64,000 nt of DNA from Intrasporangium calvum DSM 43043 (lineage in GTDB: Bacteria; Actinomycetota; Actinomycetes; Actinomycetales; Dermatophilaceae). The stretch is taken from contig NC_014830.1 in assembly GCF_000184685.1 (NCBI RefSeq), positions 3,286,001-3,350,000 on the forward strand. Reading direction: 5' to 3'. The position numbers and the translations under genes are program-made. Below, piece after piece: positions 1 to 8,708 of the stretch (position 1 is the first letter of the stretch; the number at the start of each line of letters is the position of its first letter). Below the pieces are notes generated by a model. The model was not told the origin of the DNA. It searched no databases and saw only the letters and a program-made list of their open reading frames with translations.

Positions 1-1
1 C

Positions 2-907
2 GTGGCCAACGTGCTGAGGGTGGTTGCGCGAAGCGCAGCCGAAGGTGGCCGGGGGCGTCGTCCGGGCGCGACGATGTTGATCCGGTCGGGGGCGTGGACC
101 GAGGAATGCTCTCGGATCTATTCCGAGCGACGAGCCACCGAGGTCGAGTGGCGCTGGAGCACTCGAGCTCGGGGGCGGACGACAGAGCCGCTGCTCTCCC
201 TGCCAGGCCTGCGCGGTTTGGAGTTGCGGCTGCGTGGCGTGGATGACTCGTGCGTCGCGTCCCTGACTGAGTTGCAGGAGCTATCCCTGATCGGTCCCGC
301 TGCCGGCAACGCCCTGGACTTGTCGGGCCTAACCCGCGTGCGCCTTGCGGTGATCGATGCGAGACGTCAGGGTGTGACGGGCGTGCGGGGCCTGCCCACG
401 TTGGAGGTCCTGACGATCTTGGGGTCGGGAGGGGTGGCGGTCGGTGACCTGATCGGCGGGCCCCGCCTGGAGACCGTGATCTGCCAGGGGGACGGCACGG
501 GCCCGACTGTGAGCCTGGGTGACCTCGGTGAATCCCCGACGCTGAAACGGTTCGAGGTCACCGACCACGTGGTGACAGACCTGTCCGGTCTGCGTGCGCT
601 TCCGCGCCTGAAAGATCTGGGCCTCATCGGGCCACGCGGCACCGGCGCCGCGGCAGCGTCTGGCTCAGGGCTGGACCTGCTGCCCCTGGCTGAGCACCCA
701 AGCCTCGAGTGGCTGCGGATCGGCGCTCAAGGGCGCCTACAGAACCTCGACGCCTTGAGCCGGTGTCGGCGACTTCGCAGGCTGTCCGTTGACGAAGACC
801 ACGTTGATGAGCGCGACGTACGCCGACTCCTCAACGATCACCCGGTCCTCAACGCGTATGAGCGAGTCTCCGGAGTGTGGCACCTGTCGGCCGACGCCGG
901 CGTCTAG
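2..907 (+). CDS. Leucine-rich-repeat-like protein, start uncertain
   Basis: The frame is open from the first bases of the window, so the true start may lie upstream; GTG at 2 and ATG at 74 are both in frame. The 301-residue product has irregular leucine-rich units from about residue 60 onward (LPGLRGLELRL, LTELQELSLIG, LRALPRLKDLGLIG, CRRLRRLSVD), the spacing of a solenoid repeat protein. No signal peptide or membrane segment is visible. LRR proteins usually bind other proteins, but nothing here shows a partner or an enzymatic domain. It could be the C-terminal part of a larger protein cut by the window edge. Confidence 0.6.
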   Translation: MANVLRVVARSAAEGGRGRRPGATMLIRSGAWTEECSRIYSERRATEVEWRWSTRARGRTTEPLLSLPGLRGLELRLRGVDDSCVASLTELQELSLIGPAAGNALDLSGLTRVRLAVIDARRQGVTGVRGLPTLEVLTILGSGGVAVGDLIGGPRLETVICQGDGTGPTVSLGDLGESPTLKRFEVTDHVVTDLSGLRALPRLKDLGLIGPRGTGAAAASGSGLDLLPLAEHPSLEWLRIGAQGRLQNLDALSRCRRLRRLSVDEDHVDERDVRRLLNDHPVLNAYERVSGVWHLSADAGV

Positions 908-1052
908 CCTCGTTGGGGCCGGCGGCAACCGGTGGGCTCCCCGAAGCGAGGGACGTCCGCACATGCCGCCGACCGCTCGGCGACATGCCCGCCCTTCGTC
1001 ACAATGTGGTGTCGCCGCCGAGCAAGGTGACATTCCGACCCTTGTGCAGCCC

Positions 1053-1058
1053 TAGGTT
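1053..1058 (+). promoter_or_regulatory. Leaderless -10 box (TAGGTT)
   Basis: TAGGTT lies six bases before the ATG at 1065, the TAnnnT spacing typical of leaderless actinobacterial transcripts. No Shine-Dalgarno sequence precedes this start. Confidence 0.5.
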
Positions 1059-1064
1059 GCGGGC

Positions 1065-1619
1065 ATGTCAGCGACTCGCAGGCTCGCCGCTAGCGCAGTC
1101 GCGCTCATTGCCGGGGTTGCGCTGGCTGCCTGCGGCCCGCCCAGCACCGGAACGATCGGCGTGGGCGTCGATGCTGCGGGTCGACCGATCGGCTACTTGC
1201 ACATCTGTCCCGGAGCCCACATGGACCGCGCCTTCGTGTTGGCCGAGCCCGCCGATGACAACAGCCCTGCCGTCGCAGCGTGGGATGCGAAACCTGCCGC
1301 CACCGGTTCCACGTCCTGGTCGTTCAGCGAACCCACCAGCGGCTGGGTAACCACGCACCCTCCAACGACGCTGAAGCCAGGGGTCGTCTACCACCTCGCA
1401 GCCGGCGCGGAGGACGGGTCAGGCTCCAGCGGATACGTCCTATTCACCGTCGAGGAACTCAAGAAGATGAAGCCCGGACAGGTGCGGATCTACGACTTCA
1501 CACGGCCACTGCCAGCCGGCGAGCCGACCGGCAATCTGAAGCAGCAAGCTCGCGACGAGAACAACGACTTCATGCGAGTCGTCTCGCGTCGGGAGTTCGA
1601 GCAGTCACCCTGCTACTAG
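1065..1619 (+). CDS. Putative secreted lipoprotein
   Basis: A 184-residue protein with a short basic N-terminus, a hydrophobic stretch (residues 8-20) and a lipobox LAAC with the lipidated Cys at about residue 23. The mature part is small, soluble and unrecognised (SSGYVLFTVEELKKMKPG in the middle). Expected location is the outer face of the cytoplasmic membrane after Lgt/LspA processing. The start is supported by a leaderless -10 box six bases upstream. It stands alone between the LRR-like gene and a convergent membrane-protein gene. Confidence 0.75.
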   Translation: MSATRRLAASAVALIAGVALAACGPPSTGTIGVGVDAAGRPIGYLHICPGAHMDRAFVLAEPADDNSPAVAAWDAKPAATGSTSWSFSEPTSGWVTTHPPTTLKPGVVYHLAAGAEDGSGSSGYVLFTVEELKKMKPGQVRIYDFTRPLPAGEPTGNLKQQARDENNDFMRVVSRREFEQSPCY

Positions 1620-1763
1620 TTGAGCCAGTGGCCCCCCGTCCGCAACGGCCGGAGGGCTCAAGCACGCGCCCGAGTTTCGGCTTTGGACACCAGTTGCAAG
1701 GTGGCCTTTACCGCTCATGCCGCAGGACGCGTATTGGCCCTCGTGGACGCGACGGCCTCCGGT

Positions 1764-2366
1764 TCAGAAGTGCGGCAACTCTCGGCCTCCGATGCGTCGA
1801 AGCTTGTTGTAGCGCCTGCGGAAGATCGCGAGAACAAGGAGGGGCCAGCCCACGATCACCGGCACGAACAACCACCAGGGCCACCCCCACGCATCCTGCG
1901 CTGCTGCAGCCACCACACCCCACATCACCATCCCTAGAAAGCCCAGATCCATCCAGGTACGACCTGCGAAGAACCCTCTGAGGGTGTTCGGCCGAGACCG
2001 CAGGTGAAGGGTGTACTCGTTCGAGCCCAGCGCCTCCCAGAGGCTGCGGGCGGCTGCGACCACGGCGGGATCGTCGTCGGCTCCGGAACGCATCACCACT
2101 GTCTCCCACGGCGGGAACCCGGTCGTGCCAGGCAAGGTTTCCAGCCGTGCGATTTCCGCCAGGTCTCTGGGTTCGACGGTGGGCAAGGCCCTGAAGAGAC
2201 GGACCAGCTCTGTGTATCGCTCGGCCACGACGTCGTCTGACCGCCCGTTGAGCCGCGGAGGCTCAGTGCTCATCGCTGCGGGCCGCCCTCGCGCCATGGC
2301 GGTCGCAACAAGCAGGCTGGACTGGACCGGCACCTCCCAAGCGAACACCGGTTCCACGACGAACAT
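1764..2366 (-). CDS. Hypothetical protein with C-terminal membrane hairpin
   Basis: A 200-residue protein: a soluble N-terminal part of about 130 residues followed by two hydrophobic segments (about 140-158 and 166-183) and a basic tail (RRRYNKLRR). No family recognised. The start at 2366 is supported by TAGGGT exactly six bases upstream, a leaderless signature; the in-frame ATG at 2273 is the alternative. It converges with the lipoprotein gene at 1065. Confidence 0.6.
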   Translation of the reverse strand: MFVVEPVFAWEVPVQSSLLVATAMARGRPAAMSTEPPRLNGRSDDVVAERYTELVRLFRALPTVEPRDLAEIARLETLPGTTGFPPWETVVMRSGADDDPAVVAAARSLWEALGSNEYTLHLRSRPNTLRGFFAGRTWMDLGFLGMVMWGVVAAAAQDAWGWPWWLFVPVIVGWPLLVLAIFRRRYNKLRRIGGRELPHF

Positions 2367-2372
2367 GCGGCA

Positions 2373-2378
2373 ACCCTA
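2373..2378 (-). promoter_or_regulatory. Leaderless -10 box (TAGGGT)
   Basis: Read on the minus strand, TAGGGT sits six bases before the ATG at 2366. This fixes the start of the membrane protein that otherwise has several candidate starts. Confidence 0.45.
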
Positions 2379-2456
2379 GACGTCGACCGCGCCGCTCTCG
2401 TTCGAATGGCGAGTTCGAAATCGCCGGTCATTTCCGCGAACCGAGGGGGTGCAGGC

Positions 2457-2521
2457 GCCGCACATCAAGTGACGCGTGAGTACCGCGCATCACCCGGCAC
2501 AGGACACGTAGGCAGGGTATC
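2457..2521 (+). repeat. Direct repeat: solo IS481 right end plus 15-bp flank
   Basis: This 65-bp stretch matches 4506-4570 in the same orientation; the last 38 bases (2484-2521 and 4533-4570) are identical and the first 27 are similar. It looks like the right end of a second, otherwise deleted copy of the IS481 element, followed by the same 15 bases (2507-2521 and 4556-4570) that follow the intact copy. Confidence 0.75.
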
Positions 2522-4555
2522 TGTGATGGGCCACCTGATGTGCGACGAAACTGTGCCACTTGATGTGCGACACCTGGCCTAGGAAATTGAGAGGACCGTC
2601 CGTGGTCGGTCCCCTTTGATGTTACGCACCGGCAGGGTCGTGGTGCGGCGCACGGTTCGGGTCTCGCCGTCGACCTCGATCGTGAGGGTGGTCTCGGCGA
2701 CGTGGACGGTGACGGTCTCGTGCGCGTGGACGCGGCCGAGGGCGACCTGCTGTTTGCACACCGTGATGACTCCGGTGTTGGAGGCTCGTCGTTCCACGGT
2801 GATCGGCTCGCTCGAGGGCCGCAGCGGTGGCCCGGCCGGTCGGACCCCGCGCAGGTGCCGCCACTGCCCAACGGGGATCGGGTTCGGCCTCGTGCGCAGC
2901 AGCTCGCGGGTGTCCAGGTCGAAGAACATCAGCGTGGTGCCCTCGACCCGGATGCCGACCTGCCTCCCGCCGAGGATCTCCGCGGCGAGGATGACATGAC
3001 CGCCCAGGGCGACTGTCCCGCCGCGGGCCACGGCCCGTTCGACCTCGATCACGCTGCCGGGTTCGAGCGAGGACGCCAGCGGCGGCGGTCCCGCGGGCGT
3101 CGCACCCTGCGCGGCAAGGACCGCGAGGTCGGTCACGGACAGGTGCGAGCGGACCGTCTTCACCCGGGTCCCGCCGATGGTCAGGTGGATGAAGTCGCAG
3201 TTGATCCAGAACCGCACGAGCTGACCGACCCGCGCCGGACCGAGCCAGAACTGCTGCCCGCGGACCGACAGGTTCCCTGACGGGCCGACGACCCGCTCCA
3301 GCTCGACCGCATCCGCCGGCTGCCGTCCCATACCCGCCAGCGCTGTGGTGGCGGGTTCGTCTGTGGCACAAGAACTCTCCTCCCGAGCCGGGCCCTGAGC
3401 CTGAGCTTGAGCTTCGGGTTGAGCCACGACCGACTCGAGGGTCGGCGGCAGCCACAACGGCAGCACCGCCCGCTGCTGGGCCGGCACCGGGGCGAACCGC
3501 TCCGTCGGGGTTACCGGCAGCTTGTCGTCCAGCGCCTGGTGCGGCCGGTCGATGTTGTACTCGAGGACCCACGCGTCGACTGCTGCCTGCGCCGCCTCGA
3601 GCGAGGTGAACGGGCCTGCCTCGTCGAGGAAGTCGGGACGGAACGTGCCATGGAACCGCTCGACCTTCCCGTTCTGGTTCGGCGACGCCGGTGCGGTCAG
3701 CCGGTGCGTGATCGCGTTCCGGCGGCAGATCTTGTCGAACAACACCTCCCCGTTGCGGGTGCCGTGCTTCCCGAACCGGTCGGTGAACTGCTTGCCGTTG
3801 TCGGTGATCACCTCCTCCGGCACCCCGAACGCCGCCAACGCCTGCGCGAACGCCAAACACACCGCCCGCCCCGTGGCCCGCTCCACCACCACCGCGATCA
3901 CGCAGTACCTCGAGTGATCATCGACGCCCGTGACGAGCTTCGCCTCACGGACCACCCCGGTGGCCACGTCGACGAGCCGGATCCCGCCGACGATGTCGAT
4001 CCCCCACAGCTGCATCGGCCCCGGCCGCTCGAACCGGATGTACGCGCTGCGCGGCTTCTTCCGCGGCCGAGCCTGAACCAGGCCCTGCCGATGCAGGATG
4101 CGCACGATCGTGCGCACCGCGGGCACCGTCACGCCCTCCACCGGTCTACGCAGCAGCTCCATCCGGATCCGCTTCGCGCCCCACCGCGGGTGGCGGCGCC
4201 GCATCTCTGCCACAACGACCTCGACCGAGGGCGCCACCTGATGCGGACACGAGGAGGGCCGGTGCGACCGATCCACCAGCCCCGCCAGCTGATCCGTCAG
4301 GTACCGCGCCACCCACCGGTGAAGAGTCGCCCGGTGCACGCCATACCGCAGCGAGACCTCGGTGACCTCCGCCCCGGACAGGACCTCACGAACCGCGTCC
4401 AACCGCTGCTCAACGACAGACAAGACAACCAGTGCCAATCCCGGCCTCCTTGAGTACCGACGCCCACGGAGACGTCAACTCAGATTGGCCGAACCGCGAC
4501 CCGGTGTCGCACATCAGGTGGCGCGAGACTGTCGCGCATCACCCGGCACAGGACA
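2522..4555 (-). mobile_element. IS481-family insertion sequence
   Basis: About 2.03 kb with TGT at the left tip and ACA at the right, as is usual for IS481. Each end carries two about 25-base iterons containing CACCTGATGTGCGAC or a near variant (left at 2532-2546 and 2558-2572; right, inverted, at 4506-4520 and more degenerate at 4531-4549). A single transposase gene fills the interior. The 15 bases CGTAGGCAGGGTATC flank both sides, either as a long target duplication or as the junction of a former tandem pair. Confidence 0.7.
2579..4438 (-). CDS. IS481-family DDE transposase
   Basis: A 619-residue transposase. The N-terminal 60 residues form a helix-turn-helix (VTEVSLRYGVHRATLHRW). An rve integrase core follows with the catalytic acidic triad visible as LWGIDIVGG (about residue 148), VITDNGKQFTD (about 210) and NQNGKVERFHG (about 255). 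A long C-terminal extension of about 280 residues beyond the core is unusual compared with compact 350-residue IS481 enzymes, though such versions occur in actinobacteria. The frame is intact, so the copy may be active. It fills the element bounded by TGT...ACA ends. Confidence 0.9.
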   Translation of the reverse strand: MALVVLSVVEQRLDAVREVLSGAEVTEVSLRYGVHRATLHRWVARYLTDQLAGLVDRSHRPSSCPHQVAPSVEVVVAEMRRRHPRWGAKRIRMELLRRPVEGVTVPAVRTIVRILHRQGLVQARPRKKPRSAYIRFERPGPMQLWGIDIVGGIRLVDVATGVVREAKLVTGVDDHSRYCVIAVVVERATGRAVCLAFAQALAAFGVPEEVITDNGKQFTDRFGKHGTRNGEVLFDKICRRNAITHRLTAPASPNQNGKVERFHGTFRPDFLDEAGPFTSLEAAQAAVDAWVLEYNIDRPHQALDDKLPVTPTERFAPVPAQQRAVLPLWLPPTLESVVAQPEAQAQAQGPAREESSCATDEPATTALAGMGRQPADAVELERVVGPSGNLSVRGQQFWLGPARVGQLVRFWINCDFIHLTIGGTRVKTVRSHLSVTDLAVLAAQGATPAGPPPLASSLEPGSVIEVERAVARGGTVALGGHVILAAEILGGRQVGIRVEGTTLMFFDLDTRELLRTRPNPIPVGQWRHLRGVRPAGPPLRPSSEPITVERRASNTGVITVCKQQVALGRVHAHETVTVHVAETTLTIEVDGETRTVRRTTTLPVRNIKGDRPRTVLSIS

Positions 4556-4570
4556 CGTAGGCAGGGTATC
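4506..4570 (+). repeat. Right end of IS481 element and flanking 15 bp
   Basis: Partner of the direct repeat at 2457-2521. It contains two tandem iterons of the element's right end (GTCGCACATCAGGTGGC, then GTCGCGCATCACCCGGC), the ACA tip ending at 4555, and the 15-base flank. Confidence 0.7.
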
Positions 4571-4692
4571 CCGCGGTGAGGACTTTCTGCACTGGCTCAA
4601 GCGCGCCTCCGGCGCGAAGAAGCGCGGGGCCCCGCGATGGGACCCCGCGCTCCGGCGCTGGCGCGCCTACGCGCACCCCACCGCACCCCGCG

Positions 4693-5151
4693 CTACACGA
4701 GACCCGGAGGCTCGAGCTTCCAGGCCTGAAGCACAAAGCGACGCGCCACCGGCCGACGATCGGCGATGCACTGCACCACGTGCCGATACGGATCGAGCTG
4801 CACGTCGCCTAGCTCCACGTAGCATGTCCCGAACTGGTCGAGCACCCAATACGCCGCTTCAACGTTCACCACGACCCAGTTGCACAGGTACACCGACAGG
4901 TCGTGTCCTGCACTCTCGCGGTCGATTCCCTCCCGATGGGACCTCAGGAACTCGTCCACTTCGTCGAGTGCGGATTCGTCGTAACGGTCGAGCCAGTCAA
5001 GCGACAGCCCGCGGAGATACGGGTACTGATCAAGGGGCTCGCGTGAGATGCGCGGGCCAGGCGGGCGGTCGACGACGGGCACGTACTCCATGCCTGATGA
5101 TCCGGACGACGGTGAGGCCGACAGGAACCTGTACGCGGTCGGCTGGGCCAT
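4693..5151 (-). CDS. Hypothetical protein
   Basis: A 152-residue soluble acidic protein of unrecognised family. A disordered first 35 residues is followed by a folded part with aromatic-rich segments (YLRGLSLDWLDRYD, YLCNWVVVNVEAAYWVLD). The frame remains open much further upstream, but ATG 5151 is preferred because TACTAT lies seven bases before it, a leaderless -10 arrangement, and the upstream translation is low-complexity. Immunity proteins and small regulatory proteins can look like this, but no partner is adjacent. Confidence 0.6.
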   Translation of the reverse strand: MAQPTAYRFLSASPSSGSSGMEYVPVVDRPPGPRISREPLDQYPYLRGLSLDWLDRYDESALDEVDEFLRSHREGIDRESAGHDLSVYLCNWVVVNVEAAYWVLDQFGTCYVELGDVQLDPYRHVVQCIADRRPVARRFVLQAWKLEPPGLV

Positions 5152-5158
5152 GCATCCG

Positions 5159-5164
5159 ATAGTA
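5159..5164 (-). promoter_or_regulatory. Leaderless -10 box (TACTAT)
   Basis: Minus-strand TACTAT is seven bases before the ATG at 5151, supporting that start. Confidence 0.4.
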
Positions 5165-5418
5165 GGCGCCTGCGCCGGGAAAGCACCCAGCCCCGCGGCC
5201 TGGGACTCGCGCGGCTTGCTTCCTCCGAGCCGCCGACCCGACGCTCCACTGTCCGCACGCCTCCGGACCGCGTCAAGGGCGCTGCGCGTCGCTGCGCGAT
5301 GGCCTCCGGCCACCCTTGACCCGGCCACTCCGGCGTGCTGGCCTGCTCCGCTATGGGTTCGGTGGCTCTCCCTGGTCTTCCTGGTTCCGAACGCCGCGGC
5401 ATACGACCATTCGCCCGA

Positions 5419-5424
5419 TAGAGT
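5419..5424 (+). promoter_or_regulatory. Leaderless -10 box (TAGAGT)
   Basis: TAGAGT lies six bases before the GTG at 5431, again the leaderless spacing. Confidence 0.4.
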
Positions 5425-5430
5425 CCGCAC

Positions 5431-5745
5431 GTGCGTCGACTTGGACTCCGCAGCTGGCGAGGAATCGGCCAAGCCGTCACATGGACCTTCACGACAGCGG
5501 CGGGCTGGCGGTTCCTCGGTGCCCGCGGTCTGGCGGTCGCCGTGGCCTTTTGGGTGCTGGATCGGTATGGGAACGGCGCCTTCCTCATCACCATCCCCGT
5601 TGCCGTCATCCTGTTGACATCGTCGCACCACCGCCCCCTGATGACCTGGGCGGGCACGCTCAGCGCGAGGCTGGCCCATCGGCACACTAAGCCTCGATCC
5701 ACCGATGGGCCTTCGGTTGTCGGCGTGATCTCGCTGGCGGGCTGA
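5431..5745 (+). pseudogene. Small membrane protein gene interrupted by IS1380-family element
   Basis: The 5' part encodes a small protein with one or two hydrophobic segments (AVAVAFWVLD, GAFLITIPVAVILLTS). The IS1380-family element enters after codon 87, so the last 17 or so residues are IS-derived. Joining the flanks across the element, using one copy of the CTAAG duplication, keeps the frame open (TKCLKGSCKRDMSQ) to a TAG near 7465. That restores a protein of about 105 residues. Function unknown. Confidence 0.5.
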
Positions 5746-7408
5746 TGCTCGGGTGGGGCGTGGGTGATCGCCCGGCCTCGCTGTCGGGGTGTTCCACGGT
5801 GGGGTCGTTCGTGCCGTCGCCGGCAGGGGTGGTCAGGTCCGTGCGGCCGTTGTTGGTGGCCCGCAGCCGAGCGTGAACAGTTGGGTCCACGCGCTCTGCC
5901 AGGGCCACTGCTGGGGCAGGTGCAAGGTGATGCGCCGCGCGGAGGACGCGACCCGGGCCGGGACCGCGATCAGCTTGCGGCGGATCGTCGGGGTCGTGGA
6001 CTTGGCCAAGGTGGGCTCGCCGGTCACGGTAGCGGCGGCGCGGGTGAGGTTGAACGCGATCACGGCGAGCACGAGCCAGGCGGCGTTCGCGGTGAACTTC
6101 CCGGAGGGTAGGTGCGCGAGGGCGGAGTGCTTCAGGTCGGCGTGGACCTGTTCGATGATCGCGTGGTGCCGGTGGAGCTGGTCCGCGGCCACGGTGTCCA
6201 GCACGTCCGGTTCGGTGGTGGTGAAGAACGCGTGGAAGCGCCACACGTCGAACAGGGTGCCTTGCCCGGCGGCCTTCTTCTCGTCGGCGTGGAAGTCGGG
6301 GATGCGGCGCACGATCAGCCGACCCGGGACGTGGTGGGCCTTCGTCTGCGCGGCGAACGCGGTGAACGGGATCTCGGCGACTTCGGCCCGGGAGATCCAC
6401 GCCCCGGTGGTCTCGTCGCGGATCGCGTCGGTGTACTCGATCGTGGTCTACGCGCTCTCGTCGATGCCAGTGATCGCGGTCTTGATCGTGCTCGTCATCC
6501 GCACCGTCACGGACACGTGCGCGCCACCGGCCAGTGCGGCCCGGACCGCGGGGGCACCGAAGAACGCCGAGTCCATCCGCGCCAGGACGGCCCGGTCTTT
6601 GCCGAGCAGGCGCCGGGCTTGTTTGACGGCGTCGCCGATCAGCCGCGCCGCGCCCCGCGGGGACCCGCACGAGCCCTTGCGTAGCCGCTGCGCGACGATG
6701 ACCGGCGCGTGTCCGGCGGTGGTGAGGGTGGCCAGGAACGCGTTGAGCCCACGGACCCTCGAGTAGCCGAACCCGGCGCCCTGCTTCTGGTGGCCGTGGA
6801 CCTCGATGATCGTGTCGTCGACATCGAGCAGGGCGTACTCGCCGGCGGCCGGTGCGGTGCCGATGCCCTCTTGTGCACCCGGGCCCGTCAGGAGCCGGGT
6901 GCGTGCGGCCAGGGCGAGCAGGAACCGGGCTGCGACCGCGTCGAGCTGGCGCACGTGCCCGAAGGTGAACGCGCGCAGGAACTGCCCGAGCGTCGAGGGC
7001 GCCTACGCCGAGGCGAAGACCTTGCTCATTCCGCCGTGGCGCAGCAGCGCCATGTCATCGATGCTGTCCGCGCCGGCGAGCATCCCACCCACGATCGAGG
7101 CGACCTTCAAACCGGCGTTCGCGCCCTTGTCCGTGGCCACCGTCAGCCGCTCATCGGTCAGCGTGCGTAGGCCTGCGGCGTCGGCCAAGGCCATCACCGG
7201 CACCAGCCCGGCGCAGGACACGAGGTTCGGGTCGTCGAAGACCGCAGAGGTCCGAGCCAGGGTGTGAGAGAGTTTCATCTACGAGGTGCCCCTTGTGTGC
7301 GACCTGACTGAAGCCTGAAGAACTCCAATTCTGTTGCACCACAGGGGCATTCTCATGTTCCGACGCGCTGAATCCCCTCACTACACCCTGCCCATCGGTG
7401 GATCGAGG
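5692..7408 (-). mobile_element. IS1380-family insertion sequence (inactive)
   Basis: A 1717-bp element with symmetric terminal inverted repeats: CCTCGATCCACCGATGGGC at 5692-5710 and its complement at 7390-7408. It is flanked by a 5-base duplication CTAAG (5687-5691 and 7409-7413), within the 4-5 bp known for this family. The transposase frame is broken by two stops, so the copy should not transpose on its own. Confidence 0.85.
5833..7278 (-). pseudogene. IS1380-family transposase with two amber stops
   Basis: One reading frame runs from ATG 7278 to 5833 (481 codons) but is split by TAG at about 7000-7002 and TAG at about 6445-6447. The three pieces are in the same frame and together give a full-length IS1380 DDE transposase: ALLDVDDTIIEVHGHQKQ holds the first catalytic Asp region, LARMDSAFFG the second and IIEQVHADLKHS the Glu region. 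The second stop follows GIDESA where family members usually have Trp, so TGG to TAG is likely. Two independent point mutations make this a pseudogene; no recoding signal is evident. Confidence 0.85.
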
Positions 7409-7413
7409 CTAAG

Positions 7414-8193
7414 TGCCTGAAAGGTTCCTGCAAACGCGACATGAGCCAGAGCCAACTCGTATAGAGGAGTCTGAAAACCGTTGCAGCGAAAGGGCTTCCG
7501 GTTATCCATCTGACCCCAGTCGGACTCCTAAAGCGGAGCTCGCGTCTTTGCCCACCTCGCGGAGCTGCCGGGGGGCGCAAAAGGGGCACGCTCGCTCGGA
7601 ACACGACGGCAAACCACAGCAACCAGCACTGATGCAACCGTGCTCGGAAGTCCTCACGGGCGCAAGGCACCGCATGCGCCGGACCGACTTTTAATCCGCC
7701 GGTCGTCGGTTCGAGCCCGACGGGGCCAACCACGCGTTTGCGCAGGTCAGACGCCCTTTTAGCATCCACGACTGGGCCCGCAAGGTGCCGAAACAGACCG
7801 TGGACGATGTGCCACAAATGTGCCACACGGTCCCGTGGAGGCACCGAACCGGTCCGCTAGAGCGGGGCTGATCAGCGCAGACCTGTCGAGCTGGACTACG
7901 TTTTCCCGGCCTGACCGGCGGATTGAGCCTCGGTCAGTGGCCCGTAGCGTTCCGCGCCGGCGAGCGCGCCAAGGCCGCGCGTGTCAGCGCCTGGTGAAGT
8001 CCCTGGTCGAGCACGACACGACCCAGGAGCGTCACAAGGGGCTTGCACCGGCGAGTTGTGGCGGGAGCAACCGAGCGATTGACTGATCGCGGACGGAGAT
8101 CTCTCTCGACAATCGCGCTGAGAGATGCAGCAAGACGCCGCCAGTGCGGCGTTTACTCCTATGACGGCACTGAGCCTTCCGGGGAGGGACGCG
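7414..8193. other. Non-coding stretch with tRNA-end scar and integrase tail
   Basis: No gene is convincing here. It contains the tRNA-3'-end repeat (7695-7727). On the minus strand at about 7808-7825 a short reading, VAHLWH, resembles the C-terminal tail common in actinophage-type integrases and reads toward the tRNA fragment. The remaining open frames are antisense or low-complexity translations. Confidence 0.5.
7695..7727 (+). repeat. tRNA-Lys 3'-end fragment, probable attachment scar (copy 1)
   Basis: 33 bases identical to 10317-10349. The sequence is the anticodon-stem 3' side, T-arm (GGTTCGAGCC) and acceptor 3' strand of a tRNA, and the preceding ACTTTTAA looks like the loop of a Lys UUU anticodon. 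CCA follows. The 5' half of the tRNA is absent: no matching TGGCCCC acceptor strand lies upstream. This is what is left when an element integrates into a tRNA 3' end. Confidence 0.65.
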
Positions 8194-8705
8194 ATGCAGG
8201 GAGACCTGCCCGAGTTCGAGGAGTTCGTGGCTGCTCGGCAGCAGCAACTCTTGCGTGTCGCGTTCTTTTGACCCGTGACCATCATCGCGCCGAGGACCTG
8301 CTGCAGGCCGCCTTCTTGAAGGTGTACCGGCGTTGGCGTCACGAGGGCCTGCCGGAGCACAGCGAGGCGTACCGGCGTCGGGTGATGGTCAACGCGTACA
8401 TCTCCACGCGTCGTCATCGACGGTCGACTGAGGTCCCCGTCCCCCATGACGAGCTGGCCAACGAGTCGGCACCAGCGGCACCGACCGACGACCGATTGCT
8501 GGTGTGGCGAGCCCTCGGGGTCCTGTCACCTCGGCAGCGCGCGGTCCTCGTGCTGCGCATCTACGAAGGGCTCACCGACGACGAGATCGCCGACCACCTC
8601 GGCTGCGCATCGGGCACGGTGCGAAGCCTGGCATCGCGGGCATATCTGACTCTGCGCACCAACAGTGAGCTGCTCGACCGGGCAGCACGCGCACCGAAGG
8701 ACTGA
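8194..8705 (+). pseudogene. ECF sigma factor (SigE-like family), frameshifted
   Basis: ATG 8194 follows GGGGAGGGA at 8181-8189 and starts a typical sigma-70 region 2 (EFEEFVAARQQQLLRVAF). The frame then meets TGA at about 8269. Adding one base near 8265 restores LLTRDHHRAEDLLQAAFLKV and a full region 2/region 4 protein to 8705 (LSPRQRAVLVLRIYEGLTDD, then the region-4 helix-turn-helix). Total length fits the family, so the gene is broken by a single-base deletion in TTCTTTTG. A sequencing error would produce the same picture, but the damaged neighbour argues for real decay. Confidence 0.75.
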
Positions 8706-8708
8706 ACC

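Noticed and set aside
7683-7733. Complete tRNA-Lys gene
   Set aside because: Only the 3' half is present; no matching acceptor 5' strand or D-arm lies upstream.
7353-7844. 163-codon protein with a VGPVGLEPTTGG segment
   Set aside because: This phrase is the well-known false translation of a tRNA 3' end.
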